Shown here: positions 9,483-17,614 of the stretch, in pieces | How positions within the stretch are numbered: the stretch's first letter is position 1 | Layout of the letters: each line of letters begins with the position of its first letter | Assembly (NCBI GenBank): GCA_029260795.1 | Contig: JAJDCO010000057.1 | Location: 82,003-146,002, forward strand | Direction of reading: 5' to 3' | DNA: 64,000 nucleotides | Origin: Planctomycetota bacterium | Lineage (GTDB): Bacteria > Planctomycetota > OFTM77 | Translations under genes and position numbers: made by a program | The notes under the pieces: generated by a model | The model's database searches: none | Seen by the model: the letters and a program-made list of their open reading frames with translations, nothing else | Told to the model about the DNA's origin: nothing

Positions 9483-9533
9483 TGCCGAGCCGTTCTCTTC
9501 ACGTCCCCGATCCGGGGGAAAGAAGAGGAAAAG

Positions 9534-9610
<77 letters not shown>

Positions 9611-9863
9611 ACCCTGCCGGACCAGGGAGCCTGGTCCGGAGCGGTATCTTAGACAGCTCGGCCGGGAATGCAACCGGGCGGGTCAGAAAACCTGAGGCGG
9701 CGGGTCGGGGCTTTCGAGAGGCGAGGGACACAGGCCTTCAGGCCTGGCGGCAGAGGCGGCAGAGGTCCGCTCTTGACCCCGAGGCCCTGCGGCCGGTGAA
9801 ATGGAGCCCGCCGCGAGAAACGAAGCCATCCGAGAAAACTCCCTGTCGAACAGGTCCGTCCTC

Positions 9864-12338
9864 ATGCGCCGATCGCACCTCACCCGTTGCGTGCTGCTTT
9901 CGCTTTGCGTTCTCTGCTGTTCTGGCCTGGGCCAGGCTCAGACGTTTCCCGCTCAGGGCGCCGATGCCGGACAGCCGTTCACCGTCGTCGACCAAGGCGT
10001 CACGTTCGTGAATCCCAGCTTCGGCGCAGTCCCCAACGGGGTCGCGCATCAACAGGACATGCTCGTCAGTCACGCCGGCTGGCAGTACCTCGCCTACTGG
10101 GACGAGGATCGTCGGCTGACCGTCTCGCGGCGCCCGTTGGCGGGTGCGCAGTGGGAGACGCTCGCCTTCGAGGACTACCGCATCCTCGGTGAGGACAGCC
10201 ACAACTCGGCTGAGATCGGCATCTGTCCGAACGACGGGACGATTCATCTCGCCTTCGATCATCACGTCGACGACCTCAACTACCGCGTCTCGATTCCGGG
10301 CGTGGCGACCACGCCGGGTGCCTTCGTGTGGGACGCGTCGCTGTTCGGGCCCATCGTCGATACGCTCGATCCGGTGCACGGCACAGTGACCGAGCTGACC
10401 TACCCGCGCTTCTTGACGACGCCGTCGGGTGACTTGCAGATGTTCTATCGCGAGATCACCAGTGGCAACGGTCGGAGCCGTCAGGTCGACTACGACGGCG
10501 CGAGTGGCACCTGGTCGAACGATCACGTGTTCATCGAGCGTACGGGCAACCACTCCGACCCGCTCGGTGGCAGCTCGACGGCGCGCAATCCGTACTTCAA
10601 CCGCATCGCGTACGACGACCAAGGAACGCTGCACGCCACCTGGACGTGGCGAGAGCGCGCGACGATCCGCTACAACCGCGACATCGCGTACGCCTTCTCT
10701 GAGGATGACGGCGTGACCTGGCGCAACGGCGCGGGTGAGAAAATCGCCGACACCTCGATCGGTCAGTCGATCGTTGCTTCTACCCCCGGCATCAACGGCA
10801 TCACGCTCGGCGCCGAGTGGGGGCTGATGAACGACCAGGGCCACGTCGTGGACGGTCGGGGGCGAGTGCATGTGGTGATGTACCACAAGGACGAGCCCGA
10901 CGACCAGGTCAGCTACGGCAACGTCTTCAACAGCCACTACAACCACTACTGGCTCGACGCCGACGGCATCTGGCGCTCGTCACGGCTGTCGACGATCGGT
11001 AACCGTCCCAAGCTGTTCGCCGATCGCGATGGCAACTTGCTGCTGGCCTACAAGGCGGCCGGAGTCGGTGTCAGCAATCGACTGGCCATCGACGTGGCGA
11101 CGCCCGAGGCCGATTACCTCGACTGGCGCACGGTCAAGATCCTCGACTTCACCTTCAGCACGTCGGCTCAGGCGGATCACGGGTGGTTCGATCGATCGGG
11201 CATGCTTTCGATCGCGATGCAGAGACCTCCGTCCTTCGCCGGCGAGAGCTCGGATCTGGGCGTGGCGGACCTGCACATCGCGTTCGATCGCTCGGGCCGA
11301 AAGCGGGACTTGGAGTCCTCGACTCGCCTGGAGCTGGCGGTCGAGCGAGACACCTTCGTGCGGGGCGGCGTGCATGCAGGCGAGCGGTATGGCTCGGCAG
11401 TGGGGCTGTCCGTGCAGGACGCGTTCAGCGAGGACGATCAGCGCTTGTCGTTCGTGCGGTTTCACCTGGCGGAGATCCTCGATCGTGGCCGGATCGCTCG
11501 CGCAACGCTGAGGCTGGCTGTTGCCAGTCAGAGCGGGGGCTGGACTGCAGAGGATCTGTCCGTTCGGCGCTGCGCGCTGGATTCCTGGCCCGAGTACACG
11601 ACCGACTGGAACAACCGTCCCATTCCCGACGGCCCGAGCTCGTCGTCAATCGACAGCGGCGGCTTCGTCGACGTCGACGTCACGGACGCGATCGCTCTCG
11701 AGCTCGCGAACGGCGGAGGAAGGATCACGTTCGAGCTGGCGGGACTCAGTGAGGCTTCGAACGATTGGATCGTGTTCCACGCTCGGGAAGCGGGAGCGAA
11801 TGTGGCGGCTCGGCTCCTCGTCGAGCAAGTGAACACGCTGGAGCCCGTGGCGGATACGTACGTCCGGAGTGGGATCTACTCGAGCACGAACTATGGGGTC
11901 GTGGACAAGCTGGTCGTCAAGGAGGACGGCCTCGAAGACTATGATCGCGTGGCGTACCTTCGATTCGACGTGGCGGCGCTGGCAGGAACCGGAGACATCG
12001 AGCGCGTGTTCCTCCGGGCGCGTGGCGCGGGCATGAGCTCGCTCGCCAAGACGACGCCTTACTTCGCTCATGCGGTGGCAGACGACGCGTGGGACGAGAG
12101 TGCGGTCACGTGGGATACGCGGCCGGTTTTGGGTGCCGAGCTGTCGGCCCATTTCGGGCGCCGGGACATGCAGTGGGACGTGACGGCCGAGGTGCTGGCC
12201 GCTCTGACTGGCGACGGAATGATGTCGATCGGTCTGCGCAGCGACCGTGAAGGCGGCGCGCGCGCGCTGAACCTCTGGTCGCGCGAGGCGAGCAACGTCG
12301 ATGCGCGGCCGCGGCTGGTGGTGCGATACGCGCGGTAG
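9864..12338 (+). CDS. Secreted BNR_4-type propeller protein with two DNRLRE/CBM96-like modules
   Basis: An 824-residue exported protein. Starting at ATG 9864 gives a clean signal peptide (RRSHLTRCVLLSLCVLCC...GQAQ); ATG 9801 is in frame but would bury it. Residues about 40-470 resemble BNR_4 propeller proteins, with HNSAEIGICPNDGTIHLAFD, YPRFLTTPSGDLQMFYRE and NHYWLDADGIWR segments; this superfamily includes polysaccharide lyases and carbohydrate-active enzymes. Two copies of a DNRLRE/CBM96-like beta domain follow (RDTFVRGGVHAGERYGS and ADTYVRSGIYSSTNYG). Such domains bind or space carbohydrate-active enzymes. A role in degrading a marine-type polysaccharide is plausible; the substrate cannot be read from the sequence. 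The gene stands alone and converges on the repeat block. Confidence 0.85.
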   Translation: MRRSHLTRCVLLSLCVLCCSGLGQAQTFPAQGADAGQPFTVVDQGVTFVNPSFGAVPNGVAHQQDMLVSHAGWQYLAYWDEDRRLTVSRRPLAGAQWETLAFEDYRILGEDSHNSAEIGICPNDGTIHLAFDHHVDDLNYRVSIPGVATTPGAFVWDASLFGPIVDTLDPVHGTVTELTYPRFLTTPSGDLQMFYREITSGNGRSRQVDYDGASGTWSNDHVFIERTGNHSDPLGGSSTARNPYFNRIAYDDQGTLHATWTWRERATIRYNRDIAYAFSEDDGVTWRNGAGEKIADTSIGQSIVASTPGINGITLGAEWGLMNDQGHVVDGRGRVHVVMYHKDEPDDQVSYGNVFNSHYNHYWLDADGIWRSSRLSTIGNRPKLFADRDGNLLLAYKAAGVGVSNRLAIDVATPEADYLDWRTVKILDFTFSTSAQADHGWFDRSGMLSIAMQRPPSFAGESSDLGVADLHIAFDRSGRKRDLESSTRLELAVERDTFVRGGVHAGERYGSAVGLSVQDAFSEDDQRLSFVRFHLAEILDRGRIARATLRLAVASQSGGWTAEDLSVRRCALDSWPEYTTDWNNRPIPDGPSSSSIDSGGFVDVDVTDAIALELANGGGRITFELAGLSEASNDWIVFHAREAGANVAARLLVEQVNTLEPVADTYVRSGIYSSTNYGVVDKLVVKEDGLEDYDRVAYLRFDVAALAGTGDIERVFLRARGAGMSSLAKTTPYFAHAVADDAWDESAVTWDTRPVLGAELSAHFGRRDMQWDVTAEVLAALTGDGMMSIGLRSDREGGARALNLWSREASNVDARPRLVVRYAR

Positions 12339-12911
12339 AGGGGGCGGCGGTCTCGCCGCTTGCTTCGCTCGCGGTGGATGGTGCTGGTGGAATGCGTGCG
12401 TCTTTGTCCCGCTTGCTTCGCTCGCGGGGCGTGGGCCTGTGTGTAAGGCGTGGGTCCTTGTCCCGCTTGCTTTGCGCGCGGTTCTTTTGGTGCGATGGTG
12501 ATGCGTCGCGCGATGGGTTTTTCGTGGGCCGGGACGACCTCCTCCGTTCCGTTGCCTGTGCCGCTTGCTTCGCTCGCGGTTCGTGGCGCTGTGTGTAAGG
12601 CGTGGGTCCTTGTCCCGCTTGCTTTGCGCGCGGTTCTTTTGGTGCGATGGCGGCCCTGCGCGCGATGGGTTTTTCGTGGGCCGGGACGACCTCCTCCGTT
12701 CCGTTGCCGGTGCCGCTTGCTTCGCTCGCGGTTCGTGGCGCTGTGTGAAAGGCGTGGGTCTTTGTCCCGCTTGCTTCGCGCGCGGTTCTTTTGGTGCGAT
12801 GGCGGCCCTGCGCGCGATGGGCTCTTCGTGGGCCGGGACGACCTCCTCCGTTCCGGGGCCGGTGCCGCTTGCTTCGCGCGCGGTTCTTTTGTCCGCGCGC
12901 GGTTCCTTTGG
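12339..12911. other. Non-coding repeat block between convergent genes
   Basis: No gene is credible here: open frames exist in several phases only because the tandem units lack stops. The content is the 152-bp repeat array plus flanking copies of CGCTTGCTTCGCTCGCGG at about 12358 and 12410. Confidence 0.8.
12439..12894. repeat. Three tandem copies of a 152-bp unit with REP-like hairpin cores
   Basis: The same landmarks recur at exactly 152-base spacing: GTGTGTAAGGCGTGGG at 12439 and 12591 (one variant at 12743), and GGGCCGGGACGACC at 12526, 12678 and 12830. Because 152 is not a multiple of three, the array is not a protein repeat. Each unit holds two copies of a smaller motif of the type CCGCTTGCTTCGCTCGCGG, an imperfect hairpin with GC-rich arms. 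Related motifs recur at about 17415-17535, so this may be a dispersed REP-like family locally amplified. Confidence 0.9.
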
Positions 12912-13601
12912 CTACTTCAGCTCGTAGATGAGCTCGGCATCTTTGCCTTCGGGCGAGTAGTGGGCGAGCTCTTCCTTGATGAAGACCGAGGTCTTGGTGA
13001 TCTTGTTCGCGTCGTCGATCTCGAAGCTCAGGGCGCCGCCCGTCGGCTCTTCGAATCGGACGACGACGGTGGCCATCTCGCCTTCACCTCCCTGAAAGCC
13101 CATGCCTCCGAATCGGATCATGCCGCGCACCGGTGCGTAGGCCTTGGCGATGCGTCCGAAGCGAGAGATCTGGAGCGGGAACATGTCTCGCCACCAAGGG
13201 ATCGCTGACTCCCACGCCTCGTCGGTGTGGAGTGCGCGATAGGCTTCCCGATTCTCATCGTTGATGGCGCGCACGAGCTCGGTCGCGACCTGGGAGTAGC
13301 GAGCCCGCTCGGCATCGCTCAGGGGCTGCGCCTCCGCCAGGTCGGCGGGGCTCTCTTCCGACTGCGTCTGCCAGCCGCCCGCCGCAGCATCGCCGGCCTT
13401 CATTTGAAACTGCGGGCCCTCGATGGGCGGAGCCGCTTCGGGTGTCGGAGTCGGAACCGAGGCTTCCGGGCCCTTTTCGGACGGAGCTTCGACCGACTGC
13501 GACTCCGCTTCAAAGCTGTCGGTCTCGACGGAAGGCTGAATCTGATCTTCCGGTCCGCTGCAGGCGAGGAGCAAGAGGAGCACGAGTGGAATGCGATTCA
13601 T
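12912..13601 (-). CDS. Hypothetical lipoprotein
   Basis: A 229-residue protein with a lipobox-type signal (VLLLLLACS, Cys at about residue 14). Residues 15-75 are rich in Glu, Pro and Ser and probably form a disordered tether. The C-terminal domain (about residues 90-229) is alpha/beta with AWESAIPWWRDMFP and GEGEMATVVVRFEEP. It resembles in size the small DUF3887/NTF2-like periplasmic domains, but I cannot assign it. It ends next to the 152-bp repeat array and starts 50 bases from the end of the trypsin-thioredoxin gene on the same strand, so it may be read with that operon. No function can be given. Confidence 0.75.
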   Translation of the reverse strand: MNRIPLVLLLLLACSGPEDQIQPSVETDSFEAESQSVEAPSEKGPEASVPTPTPEAAPPIEGPQFQMKAGDAAAGGWQTQSEESPADLAEAQPLSDAERARYSQVATELVRAINDENREAYRALHTDEAWESAIPWWRDMFPLQISRFGRIAKAYAPVRGMIRFGGMGFQGGEGEMATVVVRFEEPTGGALSFEIDDANKITKTSVFIKEELAHYSPEGKDAELIYELK

Positions 13602-13650
13602 GGATCTTCTTCCTCGAAGGGAGGGTGAGGAGTCGAGCTCCTCGGAAGGG

Positions 13651-15822
13651 TCATTTCATCTCGGCCAGGAGCTGGCGAACGGCGCGCTCGACGTCGGTGG
13701 TGTCGAAGTGAGAGCGGATGAGGTTGCTCTGGAACTTGAATCGCACTCGCCCCTCGGCGTCGAGGACGAAGACGCTCGGCCAGCCGTCGACTCGAAAGAG
13801 CGACACGAGCGATGGGCGATTCGGGGCTTCGGCGTCCCAGACGTTGATCCAGGGCATCCCGCGCGCTTGGGCCGTCGCCTGTGCCTGCTCGGGACTCGGA
13901 TCCGAGCTGACCCCGACGAAGGTGAACGGCTCGTCGGCCAGCGCTTCGACCATCGCACGCTCATGCGGGATCGCCTTCATGCAGGGCACGCACCAGCTCG
14001 TCCAATGCGTCAGCACGAGAACTCGGCCGCGCAGGCTCTCGAGGTCGAGTGGCTCGCCGCCGGCAGTCGGCCTGCCACCACTGGGGAGCGTTGATCCAAA
14101 GGGCAACGCCTCCAGCTGGTCTCGAAGTGACGCGATCGCTTCGGTGTACGTGCCGCCGGTCGGAGCTTCCAGGTCTCCGACCTCTCGATCGAGACGCTCG
14201 AGCTCGGCACGCACTCGCCGACGCTCCGCGGTGCCTTGCCAGGGCACGGCCCGCCAGCGATCGATCTCGACTCGCAGCCGAATCTTCGCGTACGTGACAT
14301 CGGCCGATAGCCACGGCTGTGCACCGTCGGTGGTGAGCATCTCGAGGTCCGCTTCGTACGCGGCGACCTCGGCTCCCTGCAGATCGACGGGCACCCGCTC
14401 GAGCGGCGGCACGAAGGCCGTCGTCAGCATGGTGCGCGCTCGCAGGGATCCTTCGCCCTGACGGGCGGCCACCTCCAACGCGCGGCGGCGAAGAGTGCGG
14501 GCCGACATCGGCGGGCCCGAGCGACACAGCTCTGCGACGATGCGCAGGGCACTCAGCACCTCACCGCGGCTTCCCGAGCGTTCGATGATCTTGAAGGCGC
14601 GATTACCGAGGCTCACGAGCTGCTCTCGTGTCACACCTTTCTCGCGCGCGATCTCGAGCTCCGCTTGGATCTGCTTCAGGCTGTCGGGAATCAGCGATGG
14701 GACGGGGGTGCCTCGGCTGACGCGGAGAGCTCGAAGCTGAACGGGATCCTCTCCGCGAGTGGAGAAGCGAAACGAGCGCCACACGCCGGAGGAGCTCTCA
14801 GTCAAGACACTGAAGCGATGGGGGCCCGGGCTGGCGACCCACAGCGGGGTCAACTCGCCCCAGTGTGAGCGCTGATCGATCCACTGCTGCGCGCGGGACT
14901 CGGCTCCGAGCGGCTCGAGAAGCTCGGGGAGGCGGTGCGATTGCTCGAACTCGACCAGCGCGGAATCGGTGCCTTCCGCCAGCACCTTCCAGAAGCTCTG
15001 CGCGAGGCGGGCCGCCGGCGAGCTCGGCCAGCCCGATTCGGTGAGCCGCCAGGGCCCACCGACGTCTTCATCACGCGTGACACTCAGGATCCAGTCGATC
15101 TGAGTCGAGACTCGGGCGTAGACCTCGGTCGTTCCGTAGCGACATTGTCCGAGTCCGTGATCATCGTTTCGAGAGCTCACTCCCGCAATCATGTGATGAC
15201 CGTCGGCCTCGATCAGGGCCGGGCCGCCGCTGTCGCCGGGTCCGGAGACGCCTTCGAGCTCGGTGCCGTTCGGGGGCGAGTCAAAGGTGAAGTACAGCCA
15301 GCCTTCGTCGACGCGCTCGATGCGGTTCGTCGCGGCTCGCCACTGCCCGTCACTTGCCGTGGCACCGGTGTGCCCGTTTCCTGTGCGGCCGGAGCCGACG
15401 AAGGTGGCGACTCGGCCCATTTCGGTGTGCGCCCCGAAGAGCTGAGCCGGCTCGATTCCGGTGACGGTCTCCTCCAGCTCGATCAGTGCCAGGTCGATCC
15501 AGTCGAGCTCAGCGAGACCCGGCGCGAGGTCGCCGCGCCAGGTCGGATGCAAGATCACTCGTCGAATGCGGTACTCAGAGCTTCGGAACTTCACGGTGTC
15601 GAAGAACGGGTCGAGGGACTCCGCGACGTGGGCAGCGGTCAAGGCCCAGCCCGAGCCCATGAGCGTGCCATGGCCGGATCCGACCTGGCACACAAAGTCG
15701 TAGTCTTTCGCTCGCTCGAGATAGGCGGCACCGGCGCGGTCGTGACGGATGACGATCGAGCAGGCGAACGGAGTCGGCGCTGCCGTCAGCCACGCCACCA
15801 GGAGGAGCCAAGTGAGCCTCAT
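13651..15822 (-). CDS. Secreted trypsin-like serine protease fused to C-terminal thioredoxin (TlpA-like) domain
   Basis: A 723-residue exported protein; ATG 15822 overlaps the stop of the M56 gene (ATGA), fixing the start, and gives a signal peptide (LTWLLLVAWLTAAPTPFA). The N-terminal domain is chymotrypsin-fold: GSGWALTAAHVAE with His65, DWIDLALIELEE with Asp110 and GVSGPGDSGGPAL with Ser198. Residues about 260-570 are helical and charged with no recognised family. Residues about 595-723 are a thioredoxin domain of the TlpA/ResA type with WCVPC (Cys611, Cys614), a GVSSDPSPEQAQ segment and VDGWPSVFVLD with the cis-Pro. A protease and a thiol-disulfide domain in one exported chain is unusual. 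It is third gene of the repressor-M56-protease operon and is probably its effector. Confidence 0.92.
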   Translation of the reverse strand: MRLTWLLLVAWLTAAPTPFACSIVIRHDRAGAAYLERAKDYDFVCQVGSGHGTLMGSGWALTAAHVAESLDPFFDTVKFRSSEYRIRRVILHPTWRGDLAPGLAELDWIDLALIELEETVTGIEPAQLFGAHTEMGRVATFVGSGRTGNGHTGATASDGQWRAATNRIERVDEGWLYFTFDSPPNGTELEGVSGPGDSGGPALIEADGHHMIAGVSSRNDDHGLGQCRYGTTEVYARVSTQIDWILSVTRDEDVGGPWRLTESGWPSSPAARLAQSFWKVLAEGTDSALVEFEQSHRLPELLEPLGAESRAQQWIDQRSHWGELTPLWVASPGPHRFSVLTESSSGVWRSFRFSTRGEDPVQLRALRVSRGTPVPSLIPDSLKQIQAELEIAREKGVTREQLVSLGNRAFKIIERSGSRGEVLSALRIVAELCRSGPPMSARTLRRRALEVAARQGEGSLRARTMLTTAFVPPLERVPVDLQGAEVAAYEADLEMLTTDGAQPWLSADVTYAKIRLRVEIDRWRAVPWQGTAERRRVRAELERLDREVGDLEAPTGGTYTEAIASLRDQLEALPFGSTLPSGGRPTAGGEPLDLESLRGRVLVLTHWTSWCVPCMKAIPHERAMVEALADEPFTFVGVSSDPSPEQAQATAQARGMPWINVWDAEAPNRPSLVSLFRVDGWPSVFVLDAEGRVRFKFQSNLIRSHFDTTDVERAVRQLLAEMK

Positions 15823-16907
15823 CGTTTTGACTCCGGACGCTCGTGAATGAAGCGGACGTTGGTCGGCACCGCGAAGACGCTCTCGCCGAGATGCGACGGG
15901 AGATCCTCGGAGTCGACCCATACGTTGGAAGCGTTGTCATCCGCCGTCCAAGTGAGTACGGACTCGTCCGGACCGATGAAGGTGAACTGCCGCGCGGGTC
16001 GCGCCTGAGTGAAGGCCAGGAGTACCGCGAGTGCCGAGGACGCGAGCCCGAGACCGACCCGACCCACCCGTTGATCCTCGGCCAGCGAGCTCTCGAGCAC
16101 GGCGTGGACTCGCCGGCCGAGACGCGTTTGGATCGAGCCGGCACCGAGCGCGAAGGCCGGTGCTTCTTTCGTGGCAAGGTTGACCAAGGAGCGTGCGTAG
16201 GTGGTCGGCGAGAGTCCGGTCATCACGGCGTCGCGATCGCAGGCGAGCTCCACCAGGTCGAGGGCGCGGCGGCGCGCCAGCCAAGCCAAAGGGCTCCAGG
16301 GAACGAGGATCACGAGGAGCGTGAAGAGGAGCTGAGCCCAGTGATCGCGGCGGCGGAGATGGGCCAGCTCGTGGCAGAGGAGGCCGGTCATCTCCTCGGT
16401 CTCGAGTCGAGTGGGAATGCGTTGAGGAATGACGATGGTGGGTCGTCGTCCCCAGCACCAGATCGCGGGTGCCGAGAGTGCTTCGGATGTCCGGCAGTCG
16501 ATCGGGCGGTCCATGCCGACTCGTCGCGTCGCTTCGTCGAGGCAGGACGCGACTTTGGACGAATCGCACCGCCGAGCACTTCGCATCAAGGTGCGTGTCT
16601 GTCGCATCCCCCGAAGCGCTTTCAGTCCGACCGCCGCGCTGAGTAGTGCCCACGCGACGAAGAGGACGACCGAACCCGGAGATGTGCCACGACTCGGTGA
16701 AAGAAGCTCGACGTGAGACGCCGACCAAAGCCCGCCCCCGAGTACGCCGACCGCGCGAGCGAAGAGGGAGGTGACGAGCCCCGCGGCCGTGCTCCAGCAG
16801 AGCGTGCGATGGGCGCGCGCCGGTGAGCTCGTCCTCGCCGCGATCGTGACTCCGATCGCGAGCCAGACGAGGTGGTGCCAGGCGAACGTGAGCAGAATCG
16901 TGCTCAT
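15819..16907 (-). CDS. M56 (BlaR1/MecR1-like) membrane metallopeptidase
   Basis: A 362-residue integral membrane protein. Hydrophobic segments lie near residues 5-25, 35-60 and 85-105 and again around 195-215. The zinc motif is CHELAHLRRRDHW (His179, Glu180, His183), and LVELACDRDAVMTG supplies the third-ligand region. This is the peptidase half of BlaR1/MecR1-type sensors, which cleave the paired BlaI repressor after a signal. No penicillin-binding sensor domain follows; the C-terminus is a short periplasmic tail (TFIGPDESVLTW, then NVRFIHERPE). Start and stop both overlap neighbours by ATGA, so the three genes are one transcription and translation unit. The signal sensed is unknown; the protease-thioredoxin partner suggests an envelope or redox stress. 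Confidence 0.92.
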   Translation of the reverse strand: MSTILLTFAWHHLVWLAIGVTIAARTSSPARAHRTLCWSTAAGLVTSLFARAVGVLGGGLWSASHVELLSPSRGTSPGSVVLFVAWALLSAAVGLKALRGMRQTRTLMRSARRCDSSKVASCLDEATRRVGMDRPIDCRTSEALSAPAIWCWGRRPTIVIPQRIPTRLETEEMTGLLCHELAHLRRRDHWAQLLFTLLVILVPWSPLAWLARRRALDLVELACDRDAVMTGLSPTTYARSLVNLATKEAPAFALGAGSIQTRLGRRVHAVLESSLAEDQRVGRVGLGLASSALAVLLAFTQARPARQFTFIGPDESVLTWTADDNASNVWVDSEDLPSHLGESVFAVPTNVRFIHERPESKR

Positions 16908-17311
16908 GACGGTTTCCTCCGCTTCGACGCGCGCTCTCGCTTCTCCGCATCGGCGATGAGGTCGCGAAGATGATCAAGCTCGTCCGGCGAGATGCGCTCG
17001 TCCTCGAGAACGTGCTCGAGCAGGAGCTTTCGCTCGCCGCCGAAGAACGTGTCGATGAAGGAGCGCAACGAGCGTGTCCGCTCCCGATGCCGGTTGCGCG
17101 CCGCCGAGTAGACGTAGCTTCGACCCTCGGCGCGATGCTTCACCCAGCCGAGCGACTCGAGCTTCTGCAGCGTCGAGAGCACGGTCGTGTAGGCCGGAGG
17201 CTTTCGCCGCCCGAGCGCCTTGCGCACCTCCTGCACGGTCGCTTCGCCGTGGTCCCAGAGGACCTCGAGGACCGTGCGCTGCACGTCACCCAGCTCGTCC
17301 AGGCGTGCCAT
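16904..17311 (-). CDS. BlaI/MecI/CopY-family transcriptional repressor
   Basis: A 135-residue winged-helix regulator. The DNA-binding half reads VQRTVLEVLWDHGEATVQEV and YTTVLSTLQKLESLGWVKH, both typical of BlaI. The dimerisation half (RSLRSFIDTFFGGE, then ISPDELDHLRDLI) is also typical. ATG 17311 is chosen over GTG 17317 because GGAGG lies five bases upstream of the ATG. Its stop overlaps the M56 start. Known relatives repress their own operon and are inactivated when the M56 partner cleaves them; a candidate operator sits 19 bases upstream. Confidence 0.95.
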   Translation of the reverse strand: MARLDELGDVQRTVLEVLWDHGEATVQEVRKALGRRKPPAYTTVLSTLQKLESLGWVKHRAEGRSYVYSAARNRHRERTRSLRSFIDTFFGGERKLLLEHVLEDERISPDELDHLRDLIADAEKRERASKRRKPS

Positions 17312-17329
17312 CGCCACCTCCGCTCGATC

Positions 17330-17346
17330 TACTACTCAGAATAGTA
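17330..17346. promoter_or_regulatory. Candidate BlaI-type operator
   Basis: TACTACTCAGAATAGTA is a dyad with 5-bp arms TACTA/TAGTA and a 7-base spacer, 19 bases before the repressor start. Known BlaI/MecI operators carry TACA/TGTA or TACTA/TAGTA-type arms, and the dyad overlaps a weak -10-like TACTAT on the minus strand. A separate perfect palindrome CAGATTAATCTG at 17398-17409 is a second candidate site. Confidence 0.55.
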
Positions 17347-17489
17347 CTACCGAGTGAGGTATACGGGGAAAGGGGGAGCGGGTGTGAGAGAGAAGTTCAG
17401 ATTAATCTGGGCGGTCTTTGCTTGCTGCGCGTGCGGTTCTTGGGGCCCCTGGCCGCTCGTGGGCGGGGTGCTTCGTGGGTAGGTGAGGA

Positions 17490-17520
17490 GCGGGCCATGC
17501 CGTTCGATGGCATGACCCGC
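17490..17520 (-). terminator. Hairpin downstream of the kelch gene
   Basis: GCGGGCCATGCC and GGCATGACCCGC pair with one mismatch around a 7-base loop, about 95 bases after the kelch gene stop. No clear T-run follows, so termination is inferred from position and stem strength. Confidence 0.45.
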
Positions 17521-17614
17521 TCGCTTCGCTTGCGGCACACACCCATGGGGTGTTCGTTCGTCGTTCGTCGTTCGTCGTGGAGCGGCGCCGAGCCGGGCCG
17601 CTCCAAGCGAGCAC

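Noticed and set aside
9801..9863. Upstream ATG for the BNR_4 protein
   Set aside because: It would place 21 polar residues before the signal peptide; ATG 9864 gives a normal exported protein.
12439..12894. Tandem repeats as a possible CRISPR array
   Set aside because: Units are 152 bp, contiguous and lack unique spacers; no cas genes are nearby.
12450..13208. Plus-strand protein of 252 residues across the repeat block
   Set aside because: The repeat unit is not a multiple of three, and the frame runs antisense into a clear lipoprotein gene.
17552..17580. GTTCGTC-type 7-base repeats
   Set aside because: Only about three units; a simple microsatellite with no sign of function.
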